A DNA stretch of 64,000 nt from Streptomyces sp. NBC_00249 (GCF_026342355.1 NZ_JAPEMV010000003.1:558001-622000), one strand, 5' to 3'; positions 15,449-24,202 are shown, counted from the stretch's first letter. Translations and numbers: made by a program. Notes: generated by a model not told the origin, from the sequence alone.

Positions 15449-17995
15449 ATGTTCCGTACCGCCCTGCGCAACGTGCTCGCGCACAAGGCCCGCCTGCTGA
15501 TGACCGCGTTCGCGGTCATGCTCGGCGTCACCTTCATCTCCGGCAGCCTCGTCTACGGCGACAGCCTGCACCGGGCCGCCGCCGCCCGGGCGACCGACGG
15601 CTACGAGCGCATCGCCGTCAGCGTCTTCCCCGACGACTCCCGCACCCCCGCGGGCGCCGGCGGCGGACCGGCCGGCCTCGACGCCGCCACCGTCACCGCC
15701 CTCGCCAGGATCCCCGGCGTCGCCGTTGCCGCGGGCCGGGTCGACGGCTTCGCCGCCGTAGCCGACCGCGACGGCCGGCTCCTCGGCGACGGCCCCTCCC
15801 ACCAGGGCGCCAACTTCGCCCCGGGAGCCGACGGCACGGACCCCGCCTACCGCTTCACCCGAGGCTCCGGCCCCACCGGTGACCACACGGTCGCCCTCGA
15901 CGAGCGCACCGCCGCGAAGGGCGGCCACCGGGTCGGGGACACCGTCCGCGTGGGCACCGCCCAGGGCGCCGCCTCCTACACCGTCAGCGGGATCTTCCGT
16001 ACCGACGGGACGAAGCTCCCCGCCGGGGGCACCTTGACCCTGTTCGCCGACGCCACCGCCCAGCGCCTCTTCCTCCAGCCCGGCCGCTACAAGAACGCCG
16101 AGCTCACGGCCGCACCCGGCACGAACGCCCCGCAGCTCCTCGGCCGCGTCGAAGCGGCGCTGCCCCCCGGCACCGGCGCGGCCACCGGGGACCAGCTCGC
16201 CCGGATCCAGGCGAACCTCGCCACCACCGACAGTGACACCATGAGCCAGATCCTGGTGGGCTTCGCCGCCGTCGCCCTCTTCGTGGCCACCTTCCTCATC
16301 TCCAACACCTTCACCATGCTCGTCGCCCGACGCACCAGGGAACTGGCCCTGATGCGGGCCGTCGGCGCCTCCCGCAAGCAGGTGCGCCGCATCCTGCTGA
16401 CCGAGTCCCTCCTCGTCGGCGTGCTCGCCTCCGTCGCCGGCCTCGCCGCCGGAACCGGGACCGCCGCCCTGCTGGGGACGCTCTTCGCCCCGGCCGACGC
16501 CGCGCCCGCCCCGCTCGTCCTCACCCCGGGCACCGTGCTCACGTCCCTGCTGGCCGGCATCGCCCTGCCCGTGGCCGCCGCCTGGCTTCCGGTCCGCCGC
16601 GCCATGGCCATCCCGCCCGTCGCCGCCCTCAGCGCCGCCGAGCCCCCGGCGCCCGCCCGCACCGCCTCCGCCCGCACCGGCCTCGGCGCCGCGCTGCTGC
16701 TCACCGGCACCACCGCCACCGTGTACGGGGCCCTCACCACGGGGAAGGACGCCCGGACCGTCATCGGCCTGGGCGCGGCCCTCACCCTGACCGGGACGAT
16801 CGTCCTCGTCCCGCTGCTGGCCAGGCCCTTCGTCGCCCTGCTCCGGCCGCTGCTGACCCGCCTCCACCCGGTGCACGGCCACCTCGCCGCCCTCAACACC
16901 GTGCGCGACCCCCGCCGTACCGGCGCCACCGCCGCCGCGCTCGCCATCGCCCTCACCCTCGCCTCGGGTCTGTCCGTCCTCGGGGCCTCGGCCGCGCAGT
17001 ACCTCGACCGGGCGACCACCCACGACTTCACCGCCGACTACCTGGTCAAGCCCGCAGAGGGCGGCATGCGGATGACCCCCGCCACCGCGCGGGCCCTCAA
17101 GGAACTGCCCGGCGCCTCCTCCAGCCCGCTCGACCAGTCGACCGGGTACCACCTGGCCGGCGTCCCCTCCGTACTGACCGGCGTCGACCCCGCCACCATC
17201 GGCCGGCTGCTGCGGTACGAGGTGGTCGAGGGCTCCCTCGACCGGCTCGCCCAGGGGCAGATCGCCGTGGCCGACTTCAAGGCGGAGCAGGCCGGCTGGC
17301 ACGTGGGCCAGACCCTGGCGCTGCAACGCCCGGACGGTCAGCGCGGCAGCGTGACCATCGGCGCCGTCTACCGCGCGGACGAGCAGAGCAACCTGCTGCC
17401 CAGCATCACCGCCCCCGCCTCCCTCGTCGCCCGCTACGACCCCGCCCCGCACACCGCCGGGATCCTCGTCGCCACGCACGACGGCCCCGGCCGGGCCGCG
17501 CTCGCCGCCGTCACCCACGCCCTCGGCGACAACCCGGCCCTGGCCGTCCTCGACGAGGAGACCATCCGGGCCCGGGACAGCGGGGACATCGGCGAACAGC
17601 TCGACGTCTTCCACGCCCTGCTCAGCATGGCCCTGGCCATCGCCGCACTGGGCATCGCCAACACCCTCGCGATGTCCGTCCTCGAACGCCGCAAGGAGAT
17701 CGGCACCCTGCGCGCCCTCGGCGTGGACCGCGCCGGCGTGGCCCGGATGATCCGGCTGGAGGCCCTGCTCCTCGGCGCGCTCGGCGCGACCCTCGGGACG
17801 GGCCTGGGCATCTTCCTGGGCTGGGCGCTGGGGCGCACCCTCCAGCAGAACGTCGCCGGCTACACGCTGGTCCTGCCGTGGGGACGCCTGGCCCTCGGCG
17901 TGCTCATCGCCCTGGCCGGCGCGGTGCTCGCCTCGCTCTGGCCGGCCCGCAGGGCCGCCCGCGTCGACATCGCCGCGGCGACGACGGCGCGGTGA
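15449..17995 (+). CDS. FtsX-family ABC transporter permease, two-module
   Basis: An 848-residue membrane protein with duplicated FtsX/MacB architecture. The first module has a helix at residues 15-38, an extracellular MacB-like domain of about 200 residues, then three helices around IGFAAVALFVATFLISNTF-like segments and the coupling motif RTRELALMRAVGASRKQVRRI. A middle block of helices leads to a second extracellular domain and three more helices with ERRKEIGTLRALGVDRAGVARM. The start has AGGA upstream. It pairs with the ATPase before it and is probably regulated by the upstream two-component system. Confidence 0.93.
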   Translation: MFRTALRNVLAHKARLLMTAFAVMLGVTFISGSLVYGDSLHRAAAARATDGYERIAVSVFPDDSRTPAGAGGGPAGLDAATVTALARIPGVAVAAGRVDGFAAVADRDGRLLGDGPSHQGANFAPGADGTDPAYRFTRGSGPTGDHTVALDERTAAKGGHRVGDTVRVGTAQGAASYTVSGIFRTDGTKLPAGGTLTLFADATAQRLFLQPGRYKNAELTAAPGTNAPQLLGRVEAALPPGTGAATGDQLARIQANLATTDSDTMSQILVGFAAVALFVATFLISNTFTMLVARRTRELALMRAVGASRKQVRRILLTESLLVGVLASVAGLAAGTGTAALLGTLFAPADAAPAPLVLTPGTVLTSLLAGIALPVAAAWLPVRRAMAIPPVAALSAAEPPAPARTASARTGLGAALLLTGTTATVYGALTTGKDARTVIGLGAALTLTGTIVLVPLLARPFVALLRPLLTRLHPVHGHLAALNTVRDPRRTGATAAALAIALTLASGLSVLGASAAQYLDRATTHDFTADYLVKPAEGGMRMTPATARALKELPGASSSPLDQSTGYHLAGVPSVLTGVDPATIGRLLRYEVVEGSLDRLAQGQIAVADFKAEQAGWHVGQTLALQRPDGQRGSVTIGAVYRADEQSNLLPSITAPASLVARYDPAPHTAGILVATHDGPGRAALAAVTHALGDNPALAVLDEETIRARDSGDIGEQLDVFHALLSMALAIAALGIANTLAMSVLERRKEIGTLRALGVDRAGVARMIRLEALLLGALGATLGTGLGIFLGWALGRTLQQNVAGYTLVLPWGRLALGVLIALAGAVLASLWPARRAARVDIAAATTAR

Positions 17996-18016
17996 CGGCC
18001 CGTCCCGGCCCGCGCC

Positions 18017-18427
18017 TCACACCGGCCCCGCCCCGCCCTCCCCGCACGGCAGGAGCCCGGAGATGATCTCGGTACCGAGCGCGTAGGCGGGCACCCCCGA
18101 GGTGATCAGCGCGGTCTCGGCGACCCCGATGAGGTCCGTGACGCGGGCGCCGGCGTGGAGCGCGCCCCGCGCGTGCAGGCGCGCGGGTTCCGCCCGGCCG
18201 AGGGACAGCAGCTGCCCGAAGTGGACGAGCTGCTGCACCCGGGCTCCCAGCGGGCTGTCGGCCAGCACGATGTGGCGCAGCGCCGCGAGGGCCTCCTCGG
18301 TGGGGAGCCGGCCGAATTCCCCGGCCAGGCGCAGCCGTTCCTCCACACCGCCCGGGACGGCCCCGAGCGTGGAGCGGTAGCGCTCCCGTACGGCCTCGGC
18401 GCGGGGGGCGAGGGTGTCGTCCGTCAT
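18017..18427 (-). CDS. Carboxymuconolactone decarboxylase-like (AhpD-fold) protein
   Basis: A 136-residue protein whose ATG overlaps the stop of the aldolase gene (ATGA). It has the all-helical AhpD/CMD layout: RYRSTLGAVPGGVEERLRLAGEFG, a central LADSPLGARVQQLVHFGQLL and a terminal GVAETALITSGVPAYALG, the usual CMD helix pair. The C-x-x-C pair of AhpD peroxidases is absent, so a decarboxylase or ring-opening-pathway role is more likely than peroxide reduction. It is coupled to a class II aldolase and probably acts on the same aromatic or keto-acid pathway. Confidence 0.8.
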   Translation of the reverse strand: MTDDTLAPRAEAVRERYRSTLGAVPGGVEERLRLAGEFGRLPTEEALAALRHIVLADSPLGARVQQLVHFGQLLSLGRAEPARLHARGALHAGARVTDLIGVAETALITSGVPAYALGTEIISGLLPCGEGGAGPV

Positions 18428-19089
18428 GACGCGACCCGCGCGGCCGAGGCGCGTACGGCCTCCAGGGCGCCCTCCGGGAAGTCCACGGCCCCGCCGACGG
18501 CCGCCGCGGCGAGCTCCGCCTCGGCGCTCTCCTCGATCGCCACCACCAGCTGGGCGGTGGCCGCCGGGTCCGGGCCGAAGACCAGCAGCCCGTGGTTGGC
18601 CAGCAGGGCGGCGGCCGTCGTGGGGCGCCGTTCCAGGACCTCGGCGATGCCGCGCACCGACACGTCCGACCCGCGCGGCCCCCAGGGCACTACGGGGACG
18701 TCCTCGGCCTGTCCGAAGCGCAGCATCGGTTCGGTGCGGCACGGCAGCGGCCGGTGGGCCACGGCGAAGGCCGTCGCCGCGGGCGAGTGGGTGTGGATGA
18801 CCGTGCCCACCCGCGGGCGGGCCCGGTAGACGGCGCTGTGCATGGAGATGATCTCGGCGCTGACGGAGGACAGTTCACCGTCCACGACCCGCCCGTCCAG
18901 GCTGACGGTGGCCAGCTGGCCGGGACGCAGTCCGCGGACGAACCCCGGGGTGAGCAGGAAGTGCCCGTCGTCGATCCGGGCGCTCAGGTTGGCGTGCCCG
19001 GAACGGGACATCACCCCCGCCGTGAAGAGTGCCTCGCAGGCTGCGACGAGCTGCGCCGCCCGCTCGCTCGCCGTTGTCGTGTCTGTCAT
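18424..19089 (-). CDS. Class II aldolase/adducin-family protein (FucA/AraD-like)
   Basis: A 221-residue cytoplasmic enzyme; start at 19089 (MTDTTTASE) with GGAG upstream. Family landmarks are SGHANLSARIDDGHFLLTPGF, zinc-ligand histidines in VIHTHSPAATAFA, and ALLANHGLLVFGPDP. It probably performs a zinc-dependent retro-aldol cleavage or decarboxylation of a sugar- or aromatic-derived acid. It is translated together with the CMD-like protein and divergent from a MerR gene, with a clear dyad between them. Confidence 0.85.
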   Translation of the reverse strand: MTDTTTASERAAQLVAACEALFTAGVMSRSGHANLSARIDDGHFLLTPGFVRGLRPGQLATVSLDGRVVDGELSSVSAEIISMHSAVYRARPRVGTVIHTHSPAATAFAVAHRPLPCRTEPMLRFGQAEDVPVVPWGPRGSDVSVRGIAEVLERRPTTAAALLANHGLLVFGPDPAATAQLVVAIEESAEAELAAAAVGGAVDFPEGALEAVRASAARVAS

Positions 19090-19155
19090 CGGTGTCTCCG
19101 AACTCTTCCGCCGACGGCCGCTGTTCGGCCGCCGTCCAGGTGCCCCCACTCTTCA

Positions 19156-19175
19156 ACTTGAACTAAGGTTCAAGT
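19156..19175. promoter_or_regulatory. MerR-type operator dyad
   Basis: ACTTGAAC-TAAG-GTTCAAGT is a perfect 8-bp-arm palindrome in the 125-bp gap between the aldolase and MerR genes. The arms hold a -35-like TTGAAC in both directions. Confidence 0.65.
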
Positions 19176-19214
19176 CAAATGCCGCTGCGCGGCGACGAGG
19201 AGGAGGTGCGGGGC

Positions 19215-19601
19215 ATGCTCATGACGATCGGCAGGCTCTCCGAGATGACCGGTGTGCCCGCGTCCGCCATCCGGTTCTGGGAGCGCCACGGCCTGCTGCC
19301 GGAGCCCGAGCGCCGCAGCGGGCAGCGGCGCTATCCACCGGAGGCCGCCCGGCGGATCGTGCTGCTGCGCAAGTGCCAGCAGGCCGGACTGACCCTGGGG
19401 GAGATCCGCGAGTTCCAGCGGGAGCGGTCCCTGCGGCAGGAGATGATCCGCGGCAAGGTCGCCGAGATCGAGCGGCGGATGGTCGACCTCGACCACGCCC
19501 ACCAGCTGTTGACCCATGCCCTCCAGTGCGGCGAGGAGGACATCGTCGAGTGCCCCAAGTTCCGTGAACAGATGGCGCGTTGGCGGACACCGGACGCCTG
19601 A
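19215..19601 (+). CDS. MerR-family transcriptional regulator
   Basis: A 128-residue regulator. ATG 19215 is chosen because AGGAGGTG ends 6 bases before it. The N-terminal winged helix has TIGRLSEMTGVPASAIRFWERHGLLPEPERRSGQRRYP. A long dimerisation helix follows (LRQEMIRGKVAEIERRMVDLDHAHQLLTHAL). The C-terminus LQCGEEDIVECPKF carries two Cys ten residues apart, a pattern seen in several actinobacterial MerR proteins that may sense metal, thiol or redox state. It is divergent from the aldolase-CMD pair and likely controls it through the dyad between them. Confidence 0.88.
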   Translation: MLMTIGRLSEMTGVPASAIRFWERHGLLPEPERRSGQRRYPPEAARRIVLLRKCQQAGLTLGEIREFQRERSLRQEMIRGKVAEIERRMVDLDHAHQLLTHALQCGEEDIVECPKFREQMARWRTPDA

Positions 19602-19610
19602 CGCACACCC

Positions 19611-19640
19611 TTGACGGATGGTCTGGACCAAATCTACGTT
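19611..19640 (+). promoter_or_regulatory. Chitinase promoter with DasR-responsive element
   Basis: TTGACG (19611-19616) and TACGTT (19635-19640) are spaced 18 bp. Between them sits TGGTCTGGACCA (19619-19630), the core of the DasR-responsive element (TGGTCTAGACCA). A bound DasR dimer would block the promoter until glucosamine-6-phosphate accumulates. Confidence 0.8.
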
Positions 19641-19709
19641 GTGGCGCATCACCTCGGCCCGCCCTCCCGCCCCGGCGCGAGCGGCACGAACGGCACGAAG
19701 GGAGCACCC

Positions 19710-20777
19710 ATGATCCGTCGGACCATCCGCCTGCTCGGCCTCGGCCTCGGACTTGCGGCAGCGCTGCTCACCCCGTTACCCGCCACGGCGGTGGCCGCAC
19801 CGCCCGGGCCCCACGCGCCCGACACCTGCGCGGTGAAGCCCAAGCCCACCGGCAAGGTCCTCCAGGGCTACTGGGAGAACTGGGACGGCGCCGCCAACGG
19901 AGTCCACCCGCCGCTCGGCTGGATCCCCCTCACCGACAGCCGCATCCGCGGCCACGGCTACAACGTGATCAACGCGGCCTTCCCCGTGATCCGTTCGGAC
20001 GGCACCGTCCTGTGGGAGGACGGGATGGACAGCACCGTGAAGGTGCCGACCCCCGCCGAGATGTGCCAGGCCAAACAGGACGGCCTGACCCTGCTGATGT
20101 CCGTCGGCGGCGCGGCCGCCGGCATCGACCTCAGCTCCAGCGCCGTGGCGGACCGGTTCGTGGCGACGATCGTGCCCCTGCTGAAGAAGTACAACTTCGA
20201 CGGGATCGACATCGACATCGAGACCGGCCTCGTCGGCTCCGGCAGCATCACCCGGCTCTCCGCGTCACAGTCCAACCTGATCCGCATCATCGACGGAGTG
20301 CTCGCCCGGATGCCGGACGGCTTCGGCCTGACGATGGCCCCCGAGACGGCCTACGTCACCGGCGGCAGCGTGGCGTACGGATCGATCTGGGGCGCGTACC
20401 TGCCCGTCGTCAAGAAGTACGCGGACAACGGCCGGCTGTGGTGGCTGAACATGCAGTACTACAACGGCAGCATGTACGGCTGCTCGGGAGACTCCTACTC
20501 CGCCGGGACCGTCGCCGGCTTCAAGGCGCAGACCGACTGCCTCGACCGGGGCCTGGTCGTCCAGAACACCACGATCAAGGTGCCCTACGACAAGCAGGTC
20601 CCCGGACTCCCGGCCCAGCAGGGCGCGGGCGGCGGCTACATGACACCGGCGCAGGTCGCCCAGGCGTGGAACTCCTACGGGGGCCGCCTCAAGGGGCTGA
20701 TGACCTGGTCGCTGAACTGGGACGGATCCCGGAACTGGACCTTCGGCGACAACGTCATGACCCTCCAGGGCCGTTGA
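19710..20777 (+). CDS. Secreted chitinase, glycoside hydrolase family 18, with a TTA codon
   Basis: A 355-residue exported enzyme; start with GAAGGAGC upstream. Residues 1-32 form a signal peptide (MIRRTIRLLGLGLGLAAAL, cleavage near AVAAPPG). The catalytic signature DGIDIDIE places the acid Glu at residue 171. The TIM-barrel strands LQGYWENWDG, LLMSVGGAAAG, TMAPETAYVT and MTWSLNWDG match the bacterial ChiC/ChiD-like GH18 group. It lacks a separate chitin-binding domain. Codon 23 (19776-19778) is TTA, read only by the bldA tRNA, so translation is tied to development. The last 23 bp overlap the 3' end of the convergent VOC gene. Confidence 0.95.
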   Translation: MIRRTIRLLGLGLGLAAALLTPLPATAVAAPPGPHAPDTCAVKPKPTGKVLQGYWENWDGAANGVHPPLGWIPLTDSRIRGHGYNVINAAFPVIRSDGTVLWEDGMDSTVKVPTPAEMCQAKQDGLTLLMSVGGAAAGIDLSSSAVADRFVATIVPLLKKYNFDGIDIDIETGLVGSGSITRLSASQSNLIRIIDGVLARMPDGFGLTMAPETAYVTGGSVAYGSIWGAYLPVVKKYADNGRLWWLNMQYYNGSMYGCSGDSYSAGTVAGFKAQTDCLDRGLVVQNTTIKVPYDKQVPGLPAQQGAGGGYMTPAQVAQAWNSYGGRLKGLMTWSLNWDGSRNWTFGDNVMTLQGR

Positions 20778-21174
20778 GGTTCAGCTGCCAGGACACACCG
20801 AAGCGGTCGTTCACCCAGCCGAAGCGGGCGCTGAACCCGTACGAACCGACCGGCATCAGCTCCGCGCCGCCTTCGGCGAGCGCCCCGTAGAGCCGGTCGA
20901 GCTCGGCGGCGGTGTCGCACTCCACGAAGAGCGACACCGCCGGGGTGAAGGTGAAGGCGTGCTTGACGTAGCTGTCGATGCACATGAACCGCTGCCCCGC
21001 GAGCGAGAACGTGGCCTTCTGCACCGTGCCCGCCTCCCCGGGTCCGTCGGCGTCGTAGCGGGAGATGTCGACGACCTCCGCGTCCTCGAACAGGGAGGTG
21101 TAGAAGCTCATCGCCTCCTCCGCCCTGCCCTCGAACATCAGGAACGTGGTGATCTTCTGCGGCATCGAAGCCAT
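20755..21174 (-). CDS. VOC-superfamily protein (PhnB/glyoxalase-like)
   Basis: A 139-residue protein, ATG 21174 with GGAGGG upstream. It opens QKITTFLMFEGRAEEAMSFYTSLF and continues through TVQKATFSLAGQRFMCIDS, the PhnB-like (3-demethylubiquinone methyltransferase-like) variant of the vicinal-oxygen-chelate fold. Its paired beta-alpha-beta units often bind a metal and small ligands. Reaction unknown. Its stop lies inside the chitinase 3' end (tail-to-tail overlap). Confidence 0.85.
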   Translation of the reverse strand: MASMPQKITTFLMFEGRAEEAMSFYTSLFEDAEVVDISRYDADGPGEAGTVQKATFSLAGQRFMCIDSYVKHAFTFTPAVSLFVECDTAAELDRLYGALAEGGAELMPVGSYGFSARFGWVNDRFGVSWQLNLNGPGGS

Positions 21175-21301
21175 GGCGCTCGCCCTCCGGGTGATGGTGC
21201 GGGTCCCCCTGCGGGACCGAGGCTAGGACACCGGTCCGGCAACGGCGCGACACGCGGCCGCGACAACCCTGCGCGGCGGCCCGTCCCGCTGCGCCACCTC
21301 G

Positions 21302-21323
21302 GCGAGGCCGCGGCCGGCCTCGC
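21302..21323 (-). terminator. Hairpin downstream of rox
   Basis: GCGAGGCC (21302-21309) pairs with GGCCTCGC (21316-21323) around a 6-nt GC-rich loop, about 55 bp after the rox stop. Confidence 0.5.
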
Positions 21324-21378
21324 GGCCGCCTGCCGGCCCCGCACCGCCCGACCGGCCCGTTGATCCGCCGACGCGTGG

Positions 21379-22809
21379 TCAGGGGGTGGGGGCGCCGAAC
21401 CAGGTGGGGAGGTGGCGGAGCAGGTCCTGCTGGTCTTCTCCGGCCCAGGCGACGTGGCCGTCCGGGCGGAGCAGGACCGCGGGTGCGTCGAGTTCTTCGC
21501 TGATGTCGACGACGTGGTCGACCCGGTCGGCCCAGCCCTCGACGGAGAGCCGGCCGCTCTGGTCGAGGAGCAGGCCGCGGCCGCCGTGCATCAGCTCGTA
21601 GAGCCGGCCGCCCTGCTTGAGCCGTACGTCCCGCAGCCGTCGGCCGAGCAGTTCGTGGCCCTCGCCGAGGTCGTAGCGGACCCCGACGGCGGTGATCTCC
21701 CCGGTCACGTAGCGGTTCACCTCCTCGAAGTCGAGCAGCTTCGTGAACAGCTCGCGCAACGCCTTGGCGCCCGCGGTGTCCTCCAGCAGTACGCCCTGCG
21801 CGAGCGCGCTGGCCATCACCCGGGCGCCCTCCGGGTGCCGTTCGGCGTGGTAGCTGTCCAGCAGCCCGGCCGGGGCCCAGCCGTCGACGGCGGCGGCCAG
21901 CTTCCAGCCGAGGTTGTGCGCGTCCTGCACACCGAGGTTGAGGCCCTGCCCGGCGGTCGGCGGGTGGATGTGCGCGGCGTCCCCGGCCAGCAGGACCCGG
22001 CCGACCCGGTAGCGCTCGGCCTGCCGGGTCGCGTCGGTGACCCGGGAGATCCAACGCGGCGAGTGCGCGCCGAAGTCGGTGCCCGCGACCGCCCGCAGCC
22101 GCTCCTTGAGCTCCTCCAGCGTCGGCGCGGTCGTACGGTCCTCGGCGACCCCCTCGGCGGGAACGATCAGGCGGTAGCTCCCGTCGGCGTTGGGGATGGT
22201 GCCGAACCGCACCTGTGTCGTGCGGATCTCGGCGGTCACGGCGGCGACCGTCGCCGGATCCTCGGTCACCTCCACCTCCCCGAGCAGGGTCTCGGTCTTC
22301 GCGGGTTCGCCGGGGAAGGCGACGCCGAGGAGCTTGCGCACCGTGCTGCGGCCGCCGTCGCAGCCCACGAGGTAGCGCGAGCGCAGCCGCGTACCGTCCG
22401 CCAGCTCGACGTCCACCCCGTCCTCGTCCTGGCTCAGCCCGACCACCTCGTGCCCGCGCCGGATGTCGGTACCGAGCTCGACGGCGCGCTCGGTGAGCAG
22501 CCGCTCGGTGACCGTCTGCTGGATGGCAAGGCCGTACGGGTGCGCCGTGTCCAGCTGCTCCGGCCACGGCTTGACGATCGCGGCGAAGAACCCGCCGACG
22601 CTGAACTTCTCGCCGGCCTCGAGGAACCGCTCCAGCAGGCCGCGCTGGTCCATCACCTCGACCGTGCGGACGTGCAGACCGCGCGCCCGGGACTGCCCGG
22701 TCGGCTCGGCCAGCTTCTCCAGCACGACCACGTCCACACCGTGCAGCCGCAGTTCGGCGGCGAGCATCAGTCCGGTCGGTCCGCCGCCGGCCACGATCAC
22801 GTCGATCAC
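21379..22809 (-). CDS. rox: Rifamycin monooxygenase (Rox-like flavoprotein)
   Basis: A 476-residue class A FAD monooxygenase from a GTG start with GGGGGA upstream. FAD-binding GGGPTGLMLAAELRLHG is near the N-terminus, the DG motif is LVGCDGGRSTVRKLLG and the GD motif VLLAGDAAHIHPPTAGQGLN. The C-terminal thioredoxin-like domain ends VVDISEELDAPAVLLRPDGHVAW. Many stretches agree with my recollection of Streptomyces Rox, which hydroxylates rifamycins and linearises the ansa bridge. The upstream RAE, shared with helR, strongly supports the assignment. It lies downstream of the erythromycin-esterase-family gene on the same strand. Confidence 0.9.
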   Translation of the reverse strand: MIDVIVAGGGPTGLMLAAELRLHGVDVVVLEKLAEPTGQSRARGLHVRTVEVMDQRGLLERFLEAGEKFSVGGFFAAIVKPWPEQLDTAHPYGLAIQQTVTERLLTERAVELGTDIRRGHEVVGLSQDEDGVDVELADGTRLRSRYLVGCDGGRSTVRKLLGVAFPGEPAKTETLLGEVEVTEDPATVAAVTAEIRTTQVRFGTIPNADGSYRLIVPAEGVAEDRTTAPTLEELKERLRAVAGTDFGAHSPRWISRVTDATRQAERYRVGRVLLAGDAAHIHPPTAGQGLNLGVQDAHNLGWKLAAAVDGWAPAGLLDSYHAERHPEGARVMASALAQGVLLEDTAGAKALRELFTKLLDFEEVNRYVTGEITAVGVRYDLGEGHELLGRRLRDVRLKQGGRLYELMHGGRGLLLDQSGRLSVEGWADRVDHVVDISEELDAPAVLLRPDGHVAWAGEDQQDLLRHLPTWFGAPTP

Positions 22810-22827
22810 TAAAAATCCCCCATTGGT

Positions 22828-22918
22828 GCAGGTCCTGGCTTTGATCGCTGATTCTGCAGCATGCCCGGGGCCTTGCCGCAAGCCCCCCGGCGCGCTATAA
22901 CTTGACAGTGGCAAGGAG
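22828..22918 (-). promoter_or_regulatory. Rifamycin-associated element (RAE) promoter region of rox
   Basis: This 91-bp block aligns without gaps to 38339-38429 upstream of helR (about 76 of 91 bases identical by eye). In gene sense it holds TTATAGC as the likely -10, then a 21-bp palindrome at 22867-22887 (core CTTGCGGCAAG flanked by G4/C4), then a conserved 30-nt leader segment at 22828-22857. The rox GTG starts 18 nt further on. Given both target genes, I identify it as the RAE known upstream of rifamycin-resistance genes. Confidence 0.8.
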
Positions 22919-22999
22919 CAGTTGACCTCCTTGCCCTTTCCTTTTCCCCCTCCTCCCGCTCGGTTGTCGAGCAGCCGCCACGCGGCGCAGACTGCGGTA

Positions 23000-24202
23000 C
23001 TAGACGCGCGGGACGTCCTTGACGAACACGACCCCGTCGCTGTCCGCGAGATGGGCCGGGTCCAGCGGGGCGTAGCCGAACCAGGGGGACACGCGGGGCG
23101 CGGGCAGCGCGTCCCCCAGGGCGGCGGCCAGTCGCCGGGCGTCGACGAGGCAGCGGTCTTCCGGGAGCGCGTACAGGAGCCCTTCCACGCTGTCCGGCGG
23201 CGGCGCGTCCACTCCCTGGTGCCGGATCGTGCCGAGGGCCGTCGCCACGAAGGCGTACTCCCCGCCGAGCCGGGCGCCGACCAGCGCCCCGGCGCTCCAC
23301 CACTCCAGCGGCGCCCCGCCCATCCGCATCGAGCTCTTCTCCCGCTGGAGGTGCGCGTTGTGGGCGTGGACGAGTGCCGGGCCCCGCGCGGCGACCGCGA
23401 GGAGGTTCTCGGCCATGATCAGGTCCCGCAGGCCCACCAGCCGGGCGAGCCGGGCCGGGGACGCGGAGGCCATCCAGGAGTGGTAGCGCAGCAGGCCGGT
23501 CGCGGTGCGCCCGTACAGGTGCGCCAGGTACCGGTCGTCCGGCGAGGCCGTCGCGCTCAGGTACGGGGCCTGCGCGTCGAGCAGCGCCACCAGGTCGTCG
23601 GCGATCAGCCGCAGCTCCCCGGCCTCGGCCGACCGCCCCACGGACCGGGCCGGGTCCCTCATCGCGGCGGGTTCGGTCCACCGGTCGTCGGGGCCGAGCA
23701 GCCCCTCGAGCGTGTCCGCGGTGCAGGGGAGCAGGTCCGCGTCCAGGCGGGCCGCGAGGAAGCCGTGGAGCCCGGTGAGGGCCTGCCGGGGGCTCGCGGC
23801 GCCGGTGATCTCCAGCGGGCCGTCGAAACCGGCGAAGCGGAGCCGGTCGCGGGCGGGCCGGCCCTCGTTGAAGGCGCGCATCCAGCGGACGAGTGCGCGG
23901 TTGGCCGCGGAGGCGCCCCAGCCGTGGCTGAACCCGTGCTCCATGACCTCGTCGAGGGTGCCCGTGCCCGAGGTGACGTACGCGTCCACGGTCAGCCCCG
24001 CCAGGCAGTCGGTCTCGATCGCGATCGTCCGGTAGCCCTCCTCCTCGACCAGCCGGCGGAAGAGCGCGTTGCGCAGGTCGAGGAGGGTGTCCTCGCCGTG
24101 CGTGGGCTCGCCCAGGGCGAGCAGCCGGGGCCGGGCCGCGAGCAGCCCCATGACGGCCGCGGCCTCGACGGGACGGGTGGTGTCCTTGATCTCGGTAGTC
24201 AT
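23000..24202 (-). CDS. Erythromycin esterase-family protein
   Basis: A 400-residue protein matching the Ere/succinoglycan-biosynthesis-like fold. RLLALGEPTHGEDTLLDLRN carries the catalytic-region GE.THG motif; IAIETDCLAGLTVDAY, HGFSHGWGA and VHAHNAHLQ follow. True EreA/EreB enzymes open the macrolide lactone ring; many family members have other or unknown substrates, so macrolide resistance is possible, not shown. Its ATG abuts a 24-bp palindrome and a divergent double-MerR gene, implying drug- or ligand-controlled expression. The stop is 82 bp before the RAE block of rox. Confidence 0.82.
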   Translation of the reverse strand: MTTEIKDTTRPVEAAAVMGLLAARPRLLALGEPTHGEDTLLDLRNALFRRLVEEEGYRTIAIETDCLAGLTVDAYVTSGTGTLDEVMEHGFSHGWGASAANRALVRWMRAFNEGRPARDRLRFAGFDGPLEITGAASPRQALTGLHGFLAARLDADLLPCTADTLEGLLGPDDRWTEPAAMRDPARSVGRSAEAGELRLIADDLVALLDAQAPYLSATASPDDRYLAHLYGRTATGLLRYHSWMASASPARLARLVGLRDLIMAENLLAVAARGPALVHAHNAHLQREKSSMRMGGAPLEWWSAGALVGARLGGEYAFVATALGTIRHQGVDAPPPDSVEGLLYALPEDRCLVDARRLAAALGDALPAPRVSPWFGYAPLDPAHLADSDGVVFVKDVPRV

